Source: an uncultured Flavobacteriales bacterium
Lineage (GTDB): Bacteria; Bacteroidota; Bacteroidia; Flavobacteriales; UBA7430
Direction: 5' to 3'
Assembly: GCA_913041775.1 (NCBI GenBank)
Contig: CAJWJW010000053.1
Location: 1-8,392 of the forward strand
Length of the DNA stretch: 8,392 nt
Program-made: the position numbers and the translations under genes
The notes under the pieces: model-generated
What the model saw: the letters and a program-made list of their open reading frames with translations, nothing else
The model's database searches: none
Told to the model about the DNA's origin: nothing
Shown: positions 1-6,423 of the stretch, piece by piece
Layout of the letters: the number at the start of each line of letters is the position of its first letter
Numbering within the stretch: position 1 is the stretch's first letter

Positions 1-238
1 TACTTACCATACCATCATATGAACTCAATTTCACAAATGATATTTTACAATCGCCTGGATAAGCGCGTAGTAAATCGGATGCAAATACAAAGGAACCGTT
101 TAGGATTGCAACAAAATGAGGTATTTTTCCTTTCATCTCTACAAAGATTTCGTCGGCCATTAGTGACACACGCTCTTTCAAGGTATTCTCTTCGAGATAA
201 ATTTCAAAGTCCAAATCATGAACCCTTAGCTTTTTCAT
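1..238 (-). CDS. hpt: hypoxanthine phosphoribosyltransferase, N-terminal part (3' end outside window)
   Basis: This minus-strand reading frame starts at the ATG at 238-236 and runs off the left edge after 79 codons. The enzyme joins hypoxanthine or guanine to PRPP to form IMP or GMP in cytoplasmic purine salvage. Visible evidence is the family's N-terminal core: the VAILNGSFVFASDLLR stretch (about residues 43-58), followed by CKISFVKLSSYDG (about 64-76). These match the bacterial HPRT beta-strand/helix and the start of the flexible loop. The PRPP-binding acidic motif would lie beyond the edge and cannot be checked. The start is supported by a perfect TAnnTTTG element only 6 bases upstream, which suggests a very short or absent leader. 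The gene lies 136 bp downstream of the broken DUF1801 gene on the same strand but probably has its own promoter. Identification is from recognised motifs. Confidence 0.88.
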   Translation of the reverse strand, partial: MKKLRVHDLDFEIYLEENTLKERVSLMADEIFVEMKGKIPHFVAILNGSFVFASDLLRAYPGDCKISFVKLSSYDGMVS

Positions 239-244
239 ATGATA

Positions 245-252
245 CAAAAATA
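245..252 (-). promoter_or_regulatory. putative -7 element of the hpt promoter
   Basis: On the minus strand this reads TATTTTTG, an exact match to the Bacteroidota -7 consensus TAnnTTTG. Only 6 bases separate it from the hpt ATG at 238, so transcription would start at or next to the start codon. No convincing TTG -33 element is visible at the usual 17-23 base distance, so the call rests on the -7 box and its position. Confidence 0.45.
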
Positions 253-374
253 CAAATTAATGAAGGATAATAAGATGCACAGCGCTTAGATTTAAGATTT
301 TATATCAATCGCAGTAATCTGCTTAGATCTACAGCACAAAAGAAAGCCAGTAATTAGCTAAATACTATGAGAAA

Positions 375-824
375 TCATTTCTTTAACCCTTTCTCATAGA
401 GACATACCCAGTCGGAAACGGATATTTGTTTAACCAGTTCTGCGAGTAATTTATAGGGGATATCCTCCATCTTCTTGAATCGAATACAGCTTTTGCCCAT
501 ATCTAATTTTCTTTTACTATGTTTTGGATATTCCTTAACAAACCAATTGCAGAGCTTTTCATCTGCATAAATCCCCATATGGTAAAAAGCAATGAAATTC
601 TTTTGGGAAGTGACATTTATAAATGGTAAGGATGTATCACAATGATAACCCTCTGAGCAAATTGAATGAGGCACTACCTAGCCAATCATAGCGTAAGACA
701 TTTCTTCGGTAAACCCTACAGGGATATTCTCTTGAATAAGAGACCTAAGTTTAGAAATTACTATGGCTCTATCCTCTGGGAGTTGAGACACATAATCGTC
801 TGGACTTGTTGCTGTGTATTTCAT
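375..824 (-). pseudogene. DUF1801 (YdhG-like) protein interrupted by an in-frame amber codon
   Basis: The frame opens at ATG 824-822 and closes with TGA at 377-375, spanning 149 codon positions, about the size I expect for this flavobacterial family. Codon 49 is TAG (680-678). It lies inside the motif MSYAMIG-stop-VVPHSI, where relatives as I recall them read GYVVPH, so a single change from TAT or TAC to TAG explains it. Reading continues in the same frame with strong family features: QKNFIAFYHMGIYA (about 75-88), then EYPKHSKRKLDMGKSCIRFKK (about 98-118) and the C-terminal SDWVCLYEKGLK. The segment CDTSLPFINV also looks two residues short of the common LPLPF form. A GTG two codons after the stop could allow reinitiation and give a 99-residue C-terminal piece. 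The gene follows the esterase stop by 29 bp and was probably cotranscribed. The family's biochemical role is unknown. Alternatives are a sequencing error or amber suppression. Confidence 0.8.
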
Positions 825-853
825 AAATTATTGCTCAACAATTTAAAACAAAG

Positions 854-1993
854 TTATCGTACGAACAGTTTTTTGTGAATTGATTGAGCTCCTGTCTTTA
901 CTTCTATTATATACATTCCCGAATTGAAGTTCCCTTTTTCTAAGGTGTACTCAAAGCCATCAAGAAAATCAGTAAACACCCTCTTACCTTGTAAGTCATA
1001 AATACAAAGTAATTCCATTTCGGTAGAACTTTTGATACTTGTATAGCCTAACATAGGATTTGGCATAATATCAAAACTATTAAAGTCAGCAATTACATCA
1101 ATTTCAAGTAAACCATCAATAGAATATTTCTTAAAGAAGTCCCAAATGACTTCTGAGGCTATAATATCAAGATTGGTCCCGGGTAAAGAAATTATACTTC
1201 CCGGCCATGTATGACCACCGTTATTTATTCTGTAGAGCTCTACTGAGGTTCCATTTGTTCCACCACTATAAACAAAATGTGTTACTGTAGACAAATCTGT
1301 AGTGGAGATATCTTCCAACTCCTGCTCACTTTCTAATGTGTAATTATTGTGATTAACCCAAAAGCCTACAACTTCTTCTGTAGAGATCATTGTTTGAAAA
1401 CTACCACTGTTACTAGCTCCATTATAGGGAACTGTACCATCGGCAGTACCATGAATTTCTAAAACGGGTACGGCTCTAACCGGATTACAATTATCGTAAA
1501 TCTCGTTATTCATCGTTCCTGTAACCGAGGCAATAGCAGCAATTTTATCAGATAGTTCGCATGCAGAATAATAGCTCATAAATCCTCCGTTAGACATCCC
1601 ACACATATAAACTCTACTTGGATTAACATTATAGTTAACGATCATAGAGTCTATTAATGCCGACAGGTATCCTAAATCATCTACAGATTCTCCTAAGATT
1701 GCTGAATTCCAAAAAGTAGTTTCAAACTGATCGGTAGTCCCGTCGGGATAAACTACCAAGAAGTTATTTTGCTCTGCTACAGCATTCATATTACTATAAA
1801 AAACTTGCTGAAAAGCATTGGAGGTATAGCCATGTAAATTTAATACTAAAGGCATATCCTCTAAAAAACTAGCAGGAACAAAAACTTTATGGTCGCGTTG
1901 AACCCCTTCGAATACAAAGCTATCATTTACCAACTGAGCAGTTGAGCTTAAAGAGATAAATAAAAATAATGCAAGAAGAGAAATTGACTTCAT
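854..1993 (-). CDS. secreted PHB depolymerase/feruloyl esterase-type hydrolase with T9SS sorting domain
   Basis: This encodes a 379-residue alpha/beta-hydrolase exported from the cell. Residues 1-20 form a signal peptide ending in STAQ. The hydrolase domain (about 25-292) is of the LpqC/esterase-PHB type. The NLHGYTSNA stretch (52-60) supplies the oxyanion region. The nucleophile is Ser134 in CGMSNGG, the acid Asp185 in HGTADGTVPYNG, and the base His261 in NNGGHTWPG. The last 75 or so residues form a type A T9SS C-terminal domain: MPNP at 310-313, a CIYDLQGKRVF strand, NSGMYIIEV, and a basic end (KKLFVR). The protein is therefore expected to cross the outer membrane by type IX secretion and be released or anchored at the surface. 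Likely substrates are esters such as feruloyl or acetyl groups on polysaccharides, or polyhydroxyalkanoates; the sequence does not decide between them. A good TTG/TATTTTTG promoter lies upstream, and the DUF1801 pseudogene follows by 29 bp. Confidence 0.9.
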   Translation of the reverse strand: MKSISLLALFLFISLSSTAQLVNDSFVFEGVQRDHKVFVPASFLEDMPLVLNLHGYTSNAFQQVFYSNMNAVAEQNNFLVVYPDGTTDQFETTFWNSAILGESVDDLGYLSALIDSMIVNYNVNPSRVYMCGMSNGGFMSYYSACELSDKIAAIASVTGTMNNEIYDNCNPVRAVPVLEIHGTADGTVPYNGASNSGSFQTMISTEEVVGFWVNHNNYTLESEQELEDISTTDLSTVTHFVYSGGTNGTSVELYRINNGGHTWPGSIISLPGTNLDIIASEVIWDFFKKYSIDGLLEIDVIADFNSFDIMPNPMLGYTSIKSSTEMELLCIYDLQGKRVFTDFLDGFEYTLEKGNFNSGMYIIEVKTGAQSIHKKLFVR

Positions 1994-2011
1994 AGAGATT
2001 GTAGTTTAGCT

Positions 2012-2040
2012 CAAAAATAAGAATCTAAAACAGATAACAA
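2012..2040 (-). promoter_or_regulatory. putative promoter of the secreted esterase
   Basis: On the minus strand a TTG (2040-2038) is followed after 18 bases by TATTTTTG (2019-2012), an exact match to the Bacteroidota -7 consensus TAnnTTTG with -33 spacing in the normal range. The esterase ATG lies 18 bases downstream. The element sits just beyond the second stop codon of the decayed rhodanese, so the esterase probably has its own transcript. Confidence 0.6.
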
Positions 2041-2048
2041 TAACTATT

Positions 2049-2243
2049 CTAATAAATAGGCGAGTTAAATGCGGCTATTTTTTTTACTTGCTATTCAATA
2101 TTATGAAGAGGAATATTCTCGCTTCCATTAATATGACCATTTTTGTATTCGCCTACAGAACGTACTTCAATTACTCTAGCTCCTTGAGCCATTAGAGCTT
2201 TATAATCCTTAGCCTTAAATAGGTTTTTTAAAAACGATATCAT
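2049..2243 (-). pseudogene. second rhodanese-domain gene, truncated and interrupted
   Basis: The ATG at 2243-2241 shares one base with the stop of the preceding rhodanese (TAATG), the usual arrangement for translational coupling. The 50-residue N-terminal half is clearly rhodanese-like: MISFLKNLFK, then ARVIEVRSVGEY (about 22-33), GHINGSENIPLHNIE (about 36-50). Codon 51 is TAG (2093-2091). The frame then reads QVKKIAAFNSPIY and meets a second TAG (2051-2049) just where the active-site loop CxxxxR should begin. None of the three frames beyond it restores the loop, so the catalytic half is missing, probably through a deletion, as well as the nonsense codon. A 50-residue product would have no rhodanese active site. 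The promoter of the esterase now lies immediately after the break. Confidence 0.75.
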
Positions 2244-2521
2244 TATTTATTCTTTTGAGCATTAACCTTAATCCAGCCACCACCATTATAAACTTCTGTA
2301 AATCCTTGAGCTTCTAAATAATCACATGCTTGACCCGATCTACCACCAGAAGCACAACATAAAACCATAGGTTGCATTTTTCTTAAATCTTCAATTTTCG
2401 CCTCAACTTCGTTTAAAGGGATATTAATAGACCCGCTTACATTACCTGCTTGAAATTCCAGAGGAGAGCGAACATCGACAATACTTACCTCCTTAGAGTT
2501 TATTAAATCTTGTAAATTCAT
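2243..2521 (-). CDS. small single-domain rhodanese (sulfurtransferase)
   Basis: This encodes a 92-residue cytoplasmic protein of the GlpE/PspE-like class, with no signal peptide. It shows SIVDVRSPLEFQAGNVSGSINIP (about 13-35), the N-terminal rhodanese signature. The active-site loop CASGGR has Cys56 as the expected persulfide carrier and Arg61 closing the six-residue loop. The C-terminal NGGGW (80-84) is typical of small Bacteroidota rhodaneses. Proteins of this type move sulfane sulfur between thiosulfate or protein persulfides and acceptors such as cyanide or thioredoxin; the true donor and acceptor are not evident. The start ATG is well placed 19 bases below a candidate promoter. It is the first gene of a two-rhodanese unit, and its stop overlaps the start of the decayed second copy. 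Confidence 0.92.
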   Translation of the reverse strand: MNLQDLINSKEVSIVDVRSPLEFQAGNVSGSINIPLNEVEAKIEDLRKMQPMVLCCASGGRSGQACDYLEAQGFTEVYNGGGWIKVNAQKNK

Positions 2522-2540
2522 TTTCTTTTTTTAGTTGAAG

Positions 2541-2570
2541 CAAAAGTCGGAAGAATAATTTAGATACAAA
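2541..2570 (-). promoter_or_regulatory. putative promoter of the rhodanese gene
   Basis: On the minus strand TTTG (2570-2567) is followed after 18 bases by GACTTTTG (2548-2541), which differs from the TAnnTTTG consensus only at the first base. The rhodanese ATG lies 19 bases downstream. Confidence 0.45.
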
Positions 2571-2575
2571 GTGAC

Positions 2576-2594
2576 TTGTGTTACAATTGTGTTA
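2576..2594. repeat. direct repeat TTGTGTTA x2 with central palindrome ACAATTGT
   Basis: Two copies of TTGTGTTA (2576-2583 and 2587-2594) are separated by CAA, giving an 11-base period, about one helical turn. The junction forms the perfect palindrome ACAATTGT (2583-2590). The element sits just upstream of the rhodanese -33 box in the divergent spacer between the rhodanese and choline dehydrogenase genes. A regulator-binding site is possible, but in such AT-rich DNA it may be chance. Confidence 0.3.
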
Positions 2595-2680
2595 TTTGAT
2601 GCTAATAATGCGATCCGGCATCTAATTAATTATGCGAGTAAAACACAAGGCTTTTAACTTACGGATAGCATAAAAAAACA

Positions 2681-2711
2681 TTGAGATTCGTTAAATATTT
2701 GGGTAAATTGC
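2681..2711 (+). promoter_or_regulatory. putative promoter of the choline dehydrogenase-type gene
   Basis: TTG (2681-2683) is followed after 20 bases by TAAATTGC (2704-2711), a degenerate version of TAnnTTTG. The GMC gene ATG is 21 bases downstream. The spacing is right but the -7 box is imperfect. Confidence 0.3.
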
Positions 2712-2732
2712 AGCAATAACAAAACTCATTTC

Positions 2733-4361
2733 ATGATTCAGGATTATATTATAATTGGCGGAGGCTCTGCAGGCTCGGTACTTACCAATCGTTTAAGTGA
2801 AGACTCTTCGAACAAAGTATTAGTACTAGAAGCTGGTAGGCCAGATTATACCTGGGATTTCAGAATTCATATGCCAGCGGCATTAACATACTTACTTACA
2901 GGAACTAATTATAATTGGGCTTATACCTCAGACCCAGAACCCTTTATGCACAACCGACAAATTGCACAACCTAGAGGTAAGGTTTTGGGGGGTAGTAGTT
3001 CTATAAATGGTATGATATGGATTCATGGTAATGCCATGGATTTTGAGAAATGGGCAAAGAACGATGGACTAGATTCTTGGGATTATGCTCATTGTTTACC
3101 GTATTTCAAAAAAGTAGAAAATAGACTTATTGGTGGAGATAATTATAGGGGAGATAAAGGCCATTTAAATTTGACCACTCCTAAATGTGACAATCCACTT
3201 TTCGATGCTTTTTTCGATTCTGTACAAGAAGCTGGTTACCCATTAACCGATGATGTAAATGGACAGCAACAAGAAGGATTTGGGAAGTTTGACCAGACCA
3301 TTTATAAATCTAGAAGGTTAAATGCTGCTCGTGCATATATACACCCAATAAAACATCGTAAAAACCTTAATGTGATTACCCAAGCTATGGTAATGCGTAT
3401 TCTTTTTGAAGGAAACACAGCTGTTGGAGTCGAATATAAAAGGGGAGGGAAAACTCATAAAGTTTACGGTAAAGAAATTATTTGTTGTGGTGGCGCTATT
3501 AATACTCCTCAATTATTACAGGTTTCTGGAATAGGAAATGCAGAGCATTTAACGAATTTAGGAATACCCGTAGTAAAGGATTTACCAGGAGTAGGAGAGA
3601 ATTTACAAGACCACTTAGAGGTATATATTCAATGGGCTTGTAAAAAACCTATTAGTTTATTTTCTTCATTGAGTCCTTGGAGAGCTCCTAAAATTGGATT
3701 CGATTGGTTGTTTAGAAAAAAAGGAATTGGCGCGACCAACCATTTTGAAGCTGGTGGTTTCATCAGAAGTAATGACACGGTAGAATATCCAAATCTACAA
3801 TTCCACTTCCTTCCTTTAGCAATCAGATACGATGGTACAGCTCCAAGTGAAGGGCATGGATTTCAATTACATGTAGGACCTATGGGAACGGATGTAAGAG
3901 GAAGAGTGAAAATTAAATCGGCTAATCCTCAAGACTACCCAAGTATACTTTTTAACTATTTATCTACCGAGAACGAACGTAAAGAATGGTGTGAGGCAAT
4001 ACGTTTATCTAGAAAAATTATTGAAACTGATGCAATGAGTGAATTAAAGGGAAAGGAATTATCTCCAGGCTCACATATTCAAACAGATGAAGAGATTTTA
4101 GATTTTATCGCCAAAGAAGGAGAAAGCGCTTACCACCCATGTTCAACCTGTAAAATGGGTGTTGACCCTATGGCTGTAACAGATGCAAATTTAAAGGTAC
4201 ACGGAATAAACAACCTAAGAGTGGTAGATGCTTCAGTATTTCCTTATGTAACCAATGGGAATATCTATGCGCCTGTTATGATGGTTGCCGAAAAAGCAGC
4301 TGATCTTATTCTTGGTAAAACACCGATGGAGCCAGAATACACATCATACTTTAAAAAGTAA
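2733..4361 (+). CDS. betA: GMC-family choline dehydrogenase-like flavoprotein
   Basis: This is a full-length GMC oxidoreductase of 542 residues, the usual size for BetA. The N-terminal FAD-binding motif IIGGGSAGS spans about 7-15 and is followed by VLVLEAG. GMC signature 1 is RGKVLGGSSSINGMIWIHG (81-99), and signature 2 is GGAINTPQLLQVSGIG (253-268). The C-terminal catalytic region has His468 in AYHPCSTCKMG and Asn510 in VTNGNIYAP, corresponding to the His/Asn pair of choline oxidase and choline dehydrogenase. The expected reaction is FAD-dependent oxidation of choline to betaine aldehyde, and possibly on to glycine betaine, probably coupled to the respiratory chain at the inner membrane. A BCCT transporter ends 12 bp away on the other strand and supports choline as substrate. 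GMC enzymes also act on other alcohols, so the exact substrate is inferred. No betaine-aldehyde dehydrogenase or BetI gene is seen nearby. Confidence 0.88.
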   Translation: MIQDYIIIGGGSAGSVLTNRLSEDSSNKVLVLEAGRPDYTWDFRIHMPAALTYLLTGTNYNWAYTSDPEPFMHNRQIAQPRGKVLGGSSSINGMIWIHGNAMDFEKWAKNDGLDSWDYAHCLPYFKKVENRLIGGDNYRGDKGHLNLTTPKCDNPLFDAFFDSVQEAGYPLTDDVNGQQQEGFGKFDQTIYKSRRLNAARAYIHPIKHRKNLNVITQAMVMRILFEGNTAVGVEYKRGGKTHKVYGKEIICCGGAINTPQLLQVSGIGNAEHLTNLGIPVVKDLPGVGENLQDHLEVYIQWACKKPISLFSSLSPWRAPKIGFDWLFRKKGIGATNHFEAGGFIRSNDTVEYPNLQFHFLPLAIRYDGTAPSEGHGFQLHVGPMGTDVRGRVKIKSANPQDYPSILFNYLSTENERKEWCEAIRLSRKIIETDAMSELKGKELSPGSHIQTDEEILDFIAKEGESAYHPCSTCKMGVDPMAVTDANLKVHGINNLRVVDASVFPYVTNGNIYAPVMMVAEKAADLILGKTPMEPEYTSYFKK

Positions 4362-4373
4362 GGATAAAATATA

Positions 4374-5930
4374 TCACTTATTTATTTCTGTATCGTTGTG
4401 GTATTGCCTCAGTGCTTTTAAAATAGAATAGCACAAAACTAACATAAGAATACAGACAGGTAAGCCGGTAACAAGCGAGCCTGTTTGCAATGCTATAAGT
4501 CCACCTCCATATACTAGAGTCGCAGCTACAAACCCTTCGGCTAAAGCCCAAAAAACCCTTAACCACACAGCCGTTTTTTCTCTACCTCCACTAGTAATAA
4601 AGTCTATTACTAGGGACCCACTATCTGAGGAAGTAACAAAGAATATTATACCAGCAATAAGTACAAATAGTATACTAAAATATGACAATGGAAAGTGTTC
4701 TAACAAACTAAACAGTGCAGTCGTAATGTTTTCGTTAACAGCTGCAGTTATTCCTCCAGCTCCAAAAAGCTCAATGTGGAAAGCAGTACTTCCAAAAATA
4801 GAAATCCAAAGTATACTTACTGCCGAAGGTGCAAGCACCACACCTAGTAGCAATTCTTTTATGGTTCTTCCTTTGGATATTCTGGCAATAAATAAGCCTA
4901 CAAAAGGAGCCCAAGCAAACCACCAAGCCCAATAAAATACTGTCCAACTACCCATCCAGTTTGTTCCTTCATAGACTTCCATCCAGGTACTTGTACTAAT
5001 TAAGTTTTGTAAATAATACCCAGTACTTTGAATAGTAGAGCCGAGGATAAATAAAGTAGGCCCCACAATTAACATAAATATCATTAATATAATAGCCATT
5101 ACCGAAGCTACTTTACTTAGTATTTGAACGCCTTTATGCAAACCAGAAACTACAGAAATAGTAGCGCAAATGGTAATAATAATAATTAAAATTACTTGAA
5201 CATTCGTATTTTCTGCTACCCCAAATAGGTAGTGCATTCCAGAGTTAATATGCTGAATACCTAATCCGAGTGTGGTAGCCAAACCGAACATAGTAGCTAC
5301 TACGGCAGTGGTGTCTATAAAATGACCAATAGGGCCTTTTAATCGATCGCCTAGCAAAGGATATAAAACCCAACGAATCCCTAAAGGAAGCCCTTTATTA
5401 TAGCAAAAGAAACCGATAGACAAACCCATTAATGCGTAGATAGCCCAACCGTGTAAGCCCCAATGTAAAAAGGATAAATTTAAAGAGTTTTGAGCGGCAG
5501 CAATAGTCCCTCCTTCTCCATATGGAGGATTAGAGAAATGCAAAATAGGTTCAGCAACACTGTAAAACATCAAGACCAAACCTATACCAGCATTAAACAA
5601 CATACTTAGCCAAGCCCAAGTACTAAACTCGGGTTTACAATCGGGACCACCCAGTCTAATAGTATTAAATCGACTAAAAGCTAGGTAGATACAAAAAATG
5701 AGAATAATGTTAACGCCAACAACGTAAAGCCAACCAAATTTGGCAGATATAAAAGACTGTACAGCTTCGAAAAACCCACCTACCGACTCTTTATAAAGTA
5801 GTGTAAATAGAACAAAGAGAACGATTAAAATTGCAGAAGGGAAAAATACCCACGGTTGAATACTCTTATAAAAAGGTGGGGATAAATTCTTTTGATCGTC
5901 GATAATAGCCTGCTTTTGATTTGTATAAAT
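4374..5930 (-). CDS. BCCT-family betaine/choline/carnitine transporter (start codon unresolved)
   Basis: This is a 12-helix inner-membrane carrier that probably imports choline or a related quaternary amine with sodium or protons. The open frame runs from 5936 to TGA at 4376-4374. The first in-frame ATG (5603) falls inside the third helix motif and would delete about 109 conserved residues, among them SIQPWVFFPSAILIVLF, FGWLYVVGVN and SRFNTIRLGG. The region between the upstream TAG (5939-5937) and that ATG has no ATG, GTG or TTG. I list the first ATT (5930), giving 518 residues, a normal BCCT length. ATT/ATC codons at 5906 and 5903 are other options, as is a lost ATG. The substrate box WTVFYWAWWFAWAPFVG (about 329-345) and ARISKGRTIKE are intact. 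The helix 3 glycine stretch reads AGIGLVLMFYSVAEP, lacking two glycines of the usual form. The tail is short, without a long osmosensing domain. Confidence 0.85.
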   Translation of the reverse strand: MYTNQKQAIIDDQKNLSPPFYKSIQPWVFFPSAILIVLFVLFTLLYKESVGGFFEAVQSFISAKFGWLYVVGVNIILIFCIYLAFSRFNTIRLGGPDCKPEFSTWAWLSMLFNAGIGLVLMFYSVAEPILHFSNPPYGEGGTIAAAQNSLNLSFLHWGLHGWAIYALMGLSIGFFCYNKGLPLGIRWVLYPLLGDRLKGPIGHFIDTTAVVATMFGLATTLGLGIQHINSGMHYLFGVAENTNVQVILIIIITICATISVVSGLHKGVQILSKVASVMAIILMIFMLIVGPTLFILGSTIQSTGYYLQNLISTSTWMEVYEGTNWMGSWTVFYWAWWFAWAPFVGLFIARISKGRTIKELLLGVVLAPSAVSILWISIFGSTAFHIELFGAGGITAAVNENITTALFSLLEHFPLSYFSILFVLIAGIIFFVTSSDSGSLVIDFITSGGREKTAVWLRVFWALAEGFVAATLVYGGGLIALQTGSLVTGLPVCILMLVLCYSILKALRQYHNDTEINK

Positions 5931-5936
5931 AAAAAA

Positions 5937-6359
5937 CTAAAATAGTAAAATGTAGGAGATAATCCATAAATCGAAGCTTAAAAAAGAACTATAAAATCTA
6001 AGCCTGATAATTACATAAATCGGCATTTTAAAATCACATACAAGGTATGGCAAATAGATATTGAAGTTTACGTTTGGCGAATAAGGAGTTGTAAATGAAT
6101 CAGGCAAAAAATCAATTTTTAAATCTAAATTAGAAACTGATTTATTCGTAATACAAGTCCAAAATATTACATATACATATTCATTTCCATTTGGTGCTGT
6201 ATATCTTTGCCCACCTCTAGGAGAACTATTCTGAATAGTAATCCCATTATTAATAGAATCTACTTACTCAAACTCGGAATGAAAATTTTATCCCAGTATT
6301 GTTAAGAATGATAAGAGTAAGGAAATAGTGATGAATACTTTTATAAGTGGATAGTATTT
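5937..6359 (-). pseudogene. decayed small lipoprotein-like gene of unknown function
   Basis: In one minus-strand frame a signal-peptide-like start (KYYPLIKVFITISLLLSFL) begins at 6359, but the codon before it is GCA instead of ATG. The frame meets TAA at 6290-6288, where a lipobox cysteine would be expected, and again at 6266-6264. It is then open for 108 codons to TAG at 5939-5937. The part after the second stop reads NNGITIQNSSPRGGQRYTA, then GNEYVYVIFWT and KIDFLPDSF. This resembles an uncharacterised Bacteroidota family of small exported proteins with a beta-rich domain. Resemblance fades after NVNFNIYLP (about 6077), so the C-terminal half is probably lost. No function is known. The frame happens to be the same as that of the transporter that follows, but the TAG separates them. 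Calling it a pseudogene is an inference from the missing start and the two stops. Confidence 0.5.
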
Positions 6360-6372
6360 TGCTTGGGGACAA

Positions 6373-6406
6373 CTAAACGGATAAACTGTGAATTAATGCC
6401 GTTTAG
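6373..6406. terminator. inverted repeat downstream of the small T9SS gene, possible terminator
   Basis: CTAAACGG (6373-6380) and CCGTTTAG (6399-6406) are perfect inverted repeats around an 18-base spacer, 17 bases beyond the stop of the minus-strand T9SS gene. The position fits a transcription terminator, but the loop is long and no T-run follows on the minus strand, so it may instead be a protein-binding site or chance. Confidence 0.35.
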
Positions 6407-6423
6407 GTTTTGTTAGCAAATCG

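Noticed and set aside
19..270. 83-codon plus-strand open frame
   Set aside because: It is the antisense shadow of hpt, whose translation on the minus strand matches a known family.
666..878. 70-codon plus-strand open frame
   Set aside because: It lies opposite the 5' part of the DUF1801 gene and the end of the esterase; the translation has no recognisable features.
2049..2093. TAG recoded as an amino acid in the second rhodanese
   Set aside because: Even with both TAG codons read through, the following codons (NSYCYLF) do not restore the CxxxxR catalytic loop, so the gene is truncated.
3318..3512. 64-codon minus-strand open frame
   Set aside because: Antisense to the conserved GMC gene, with no family features.
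4378..4566. 62-codon minus-strand open frame
   Set aside because: Out-of-frame shadow of the BCCT transporter C-terminus.
4726..4935. 69-codon plus-strand open frame
   Set aside because: Antisense to the transporter's helix 8 region.
5601..5603. ATG at 5603 as the start of the BCCT transporter
   Set aside because: It lies inside the conserved WLSMLFNAG motif; about 109 conserved residues are encoded upstream in the same frame.
6068..6075. TACGTTTG promoter-like box on the plus strand
   Set aside because: It matches the -7 consensus but no plus-strand gene follows; probably chance in AT-rich DNA.
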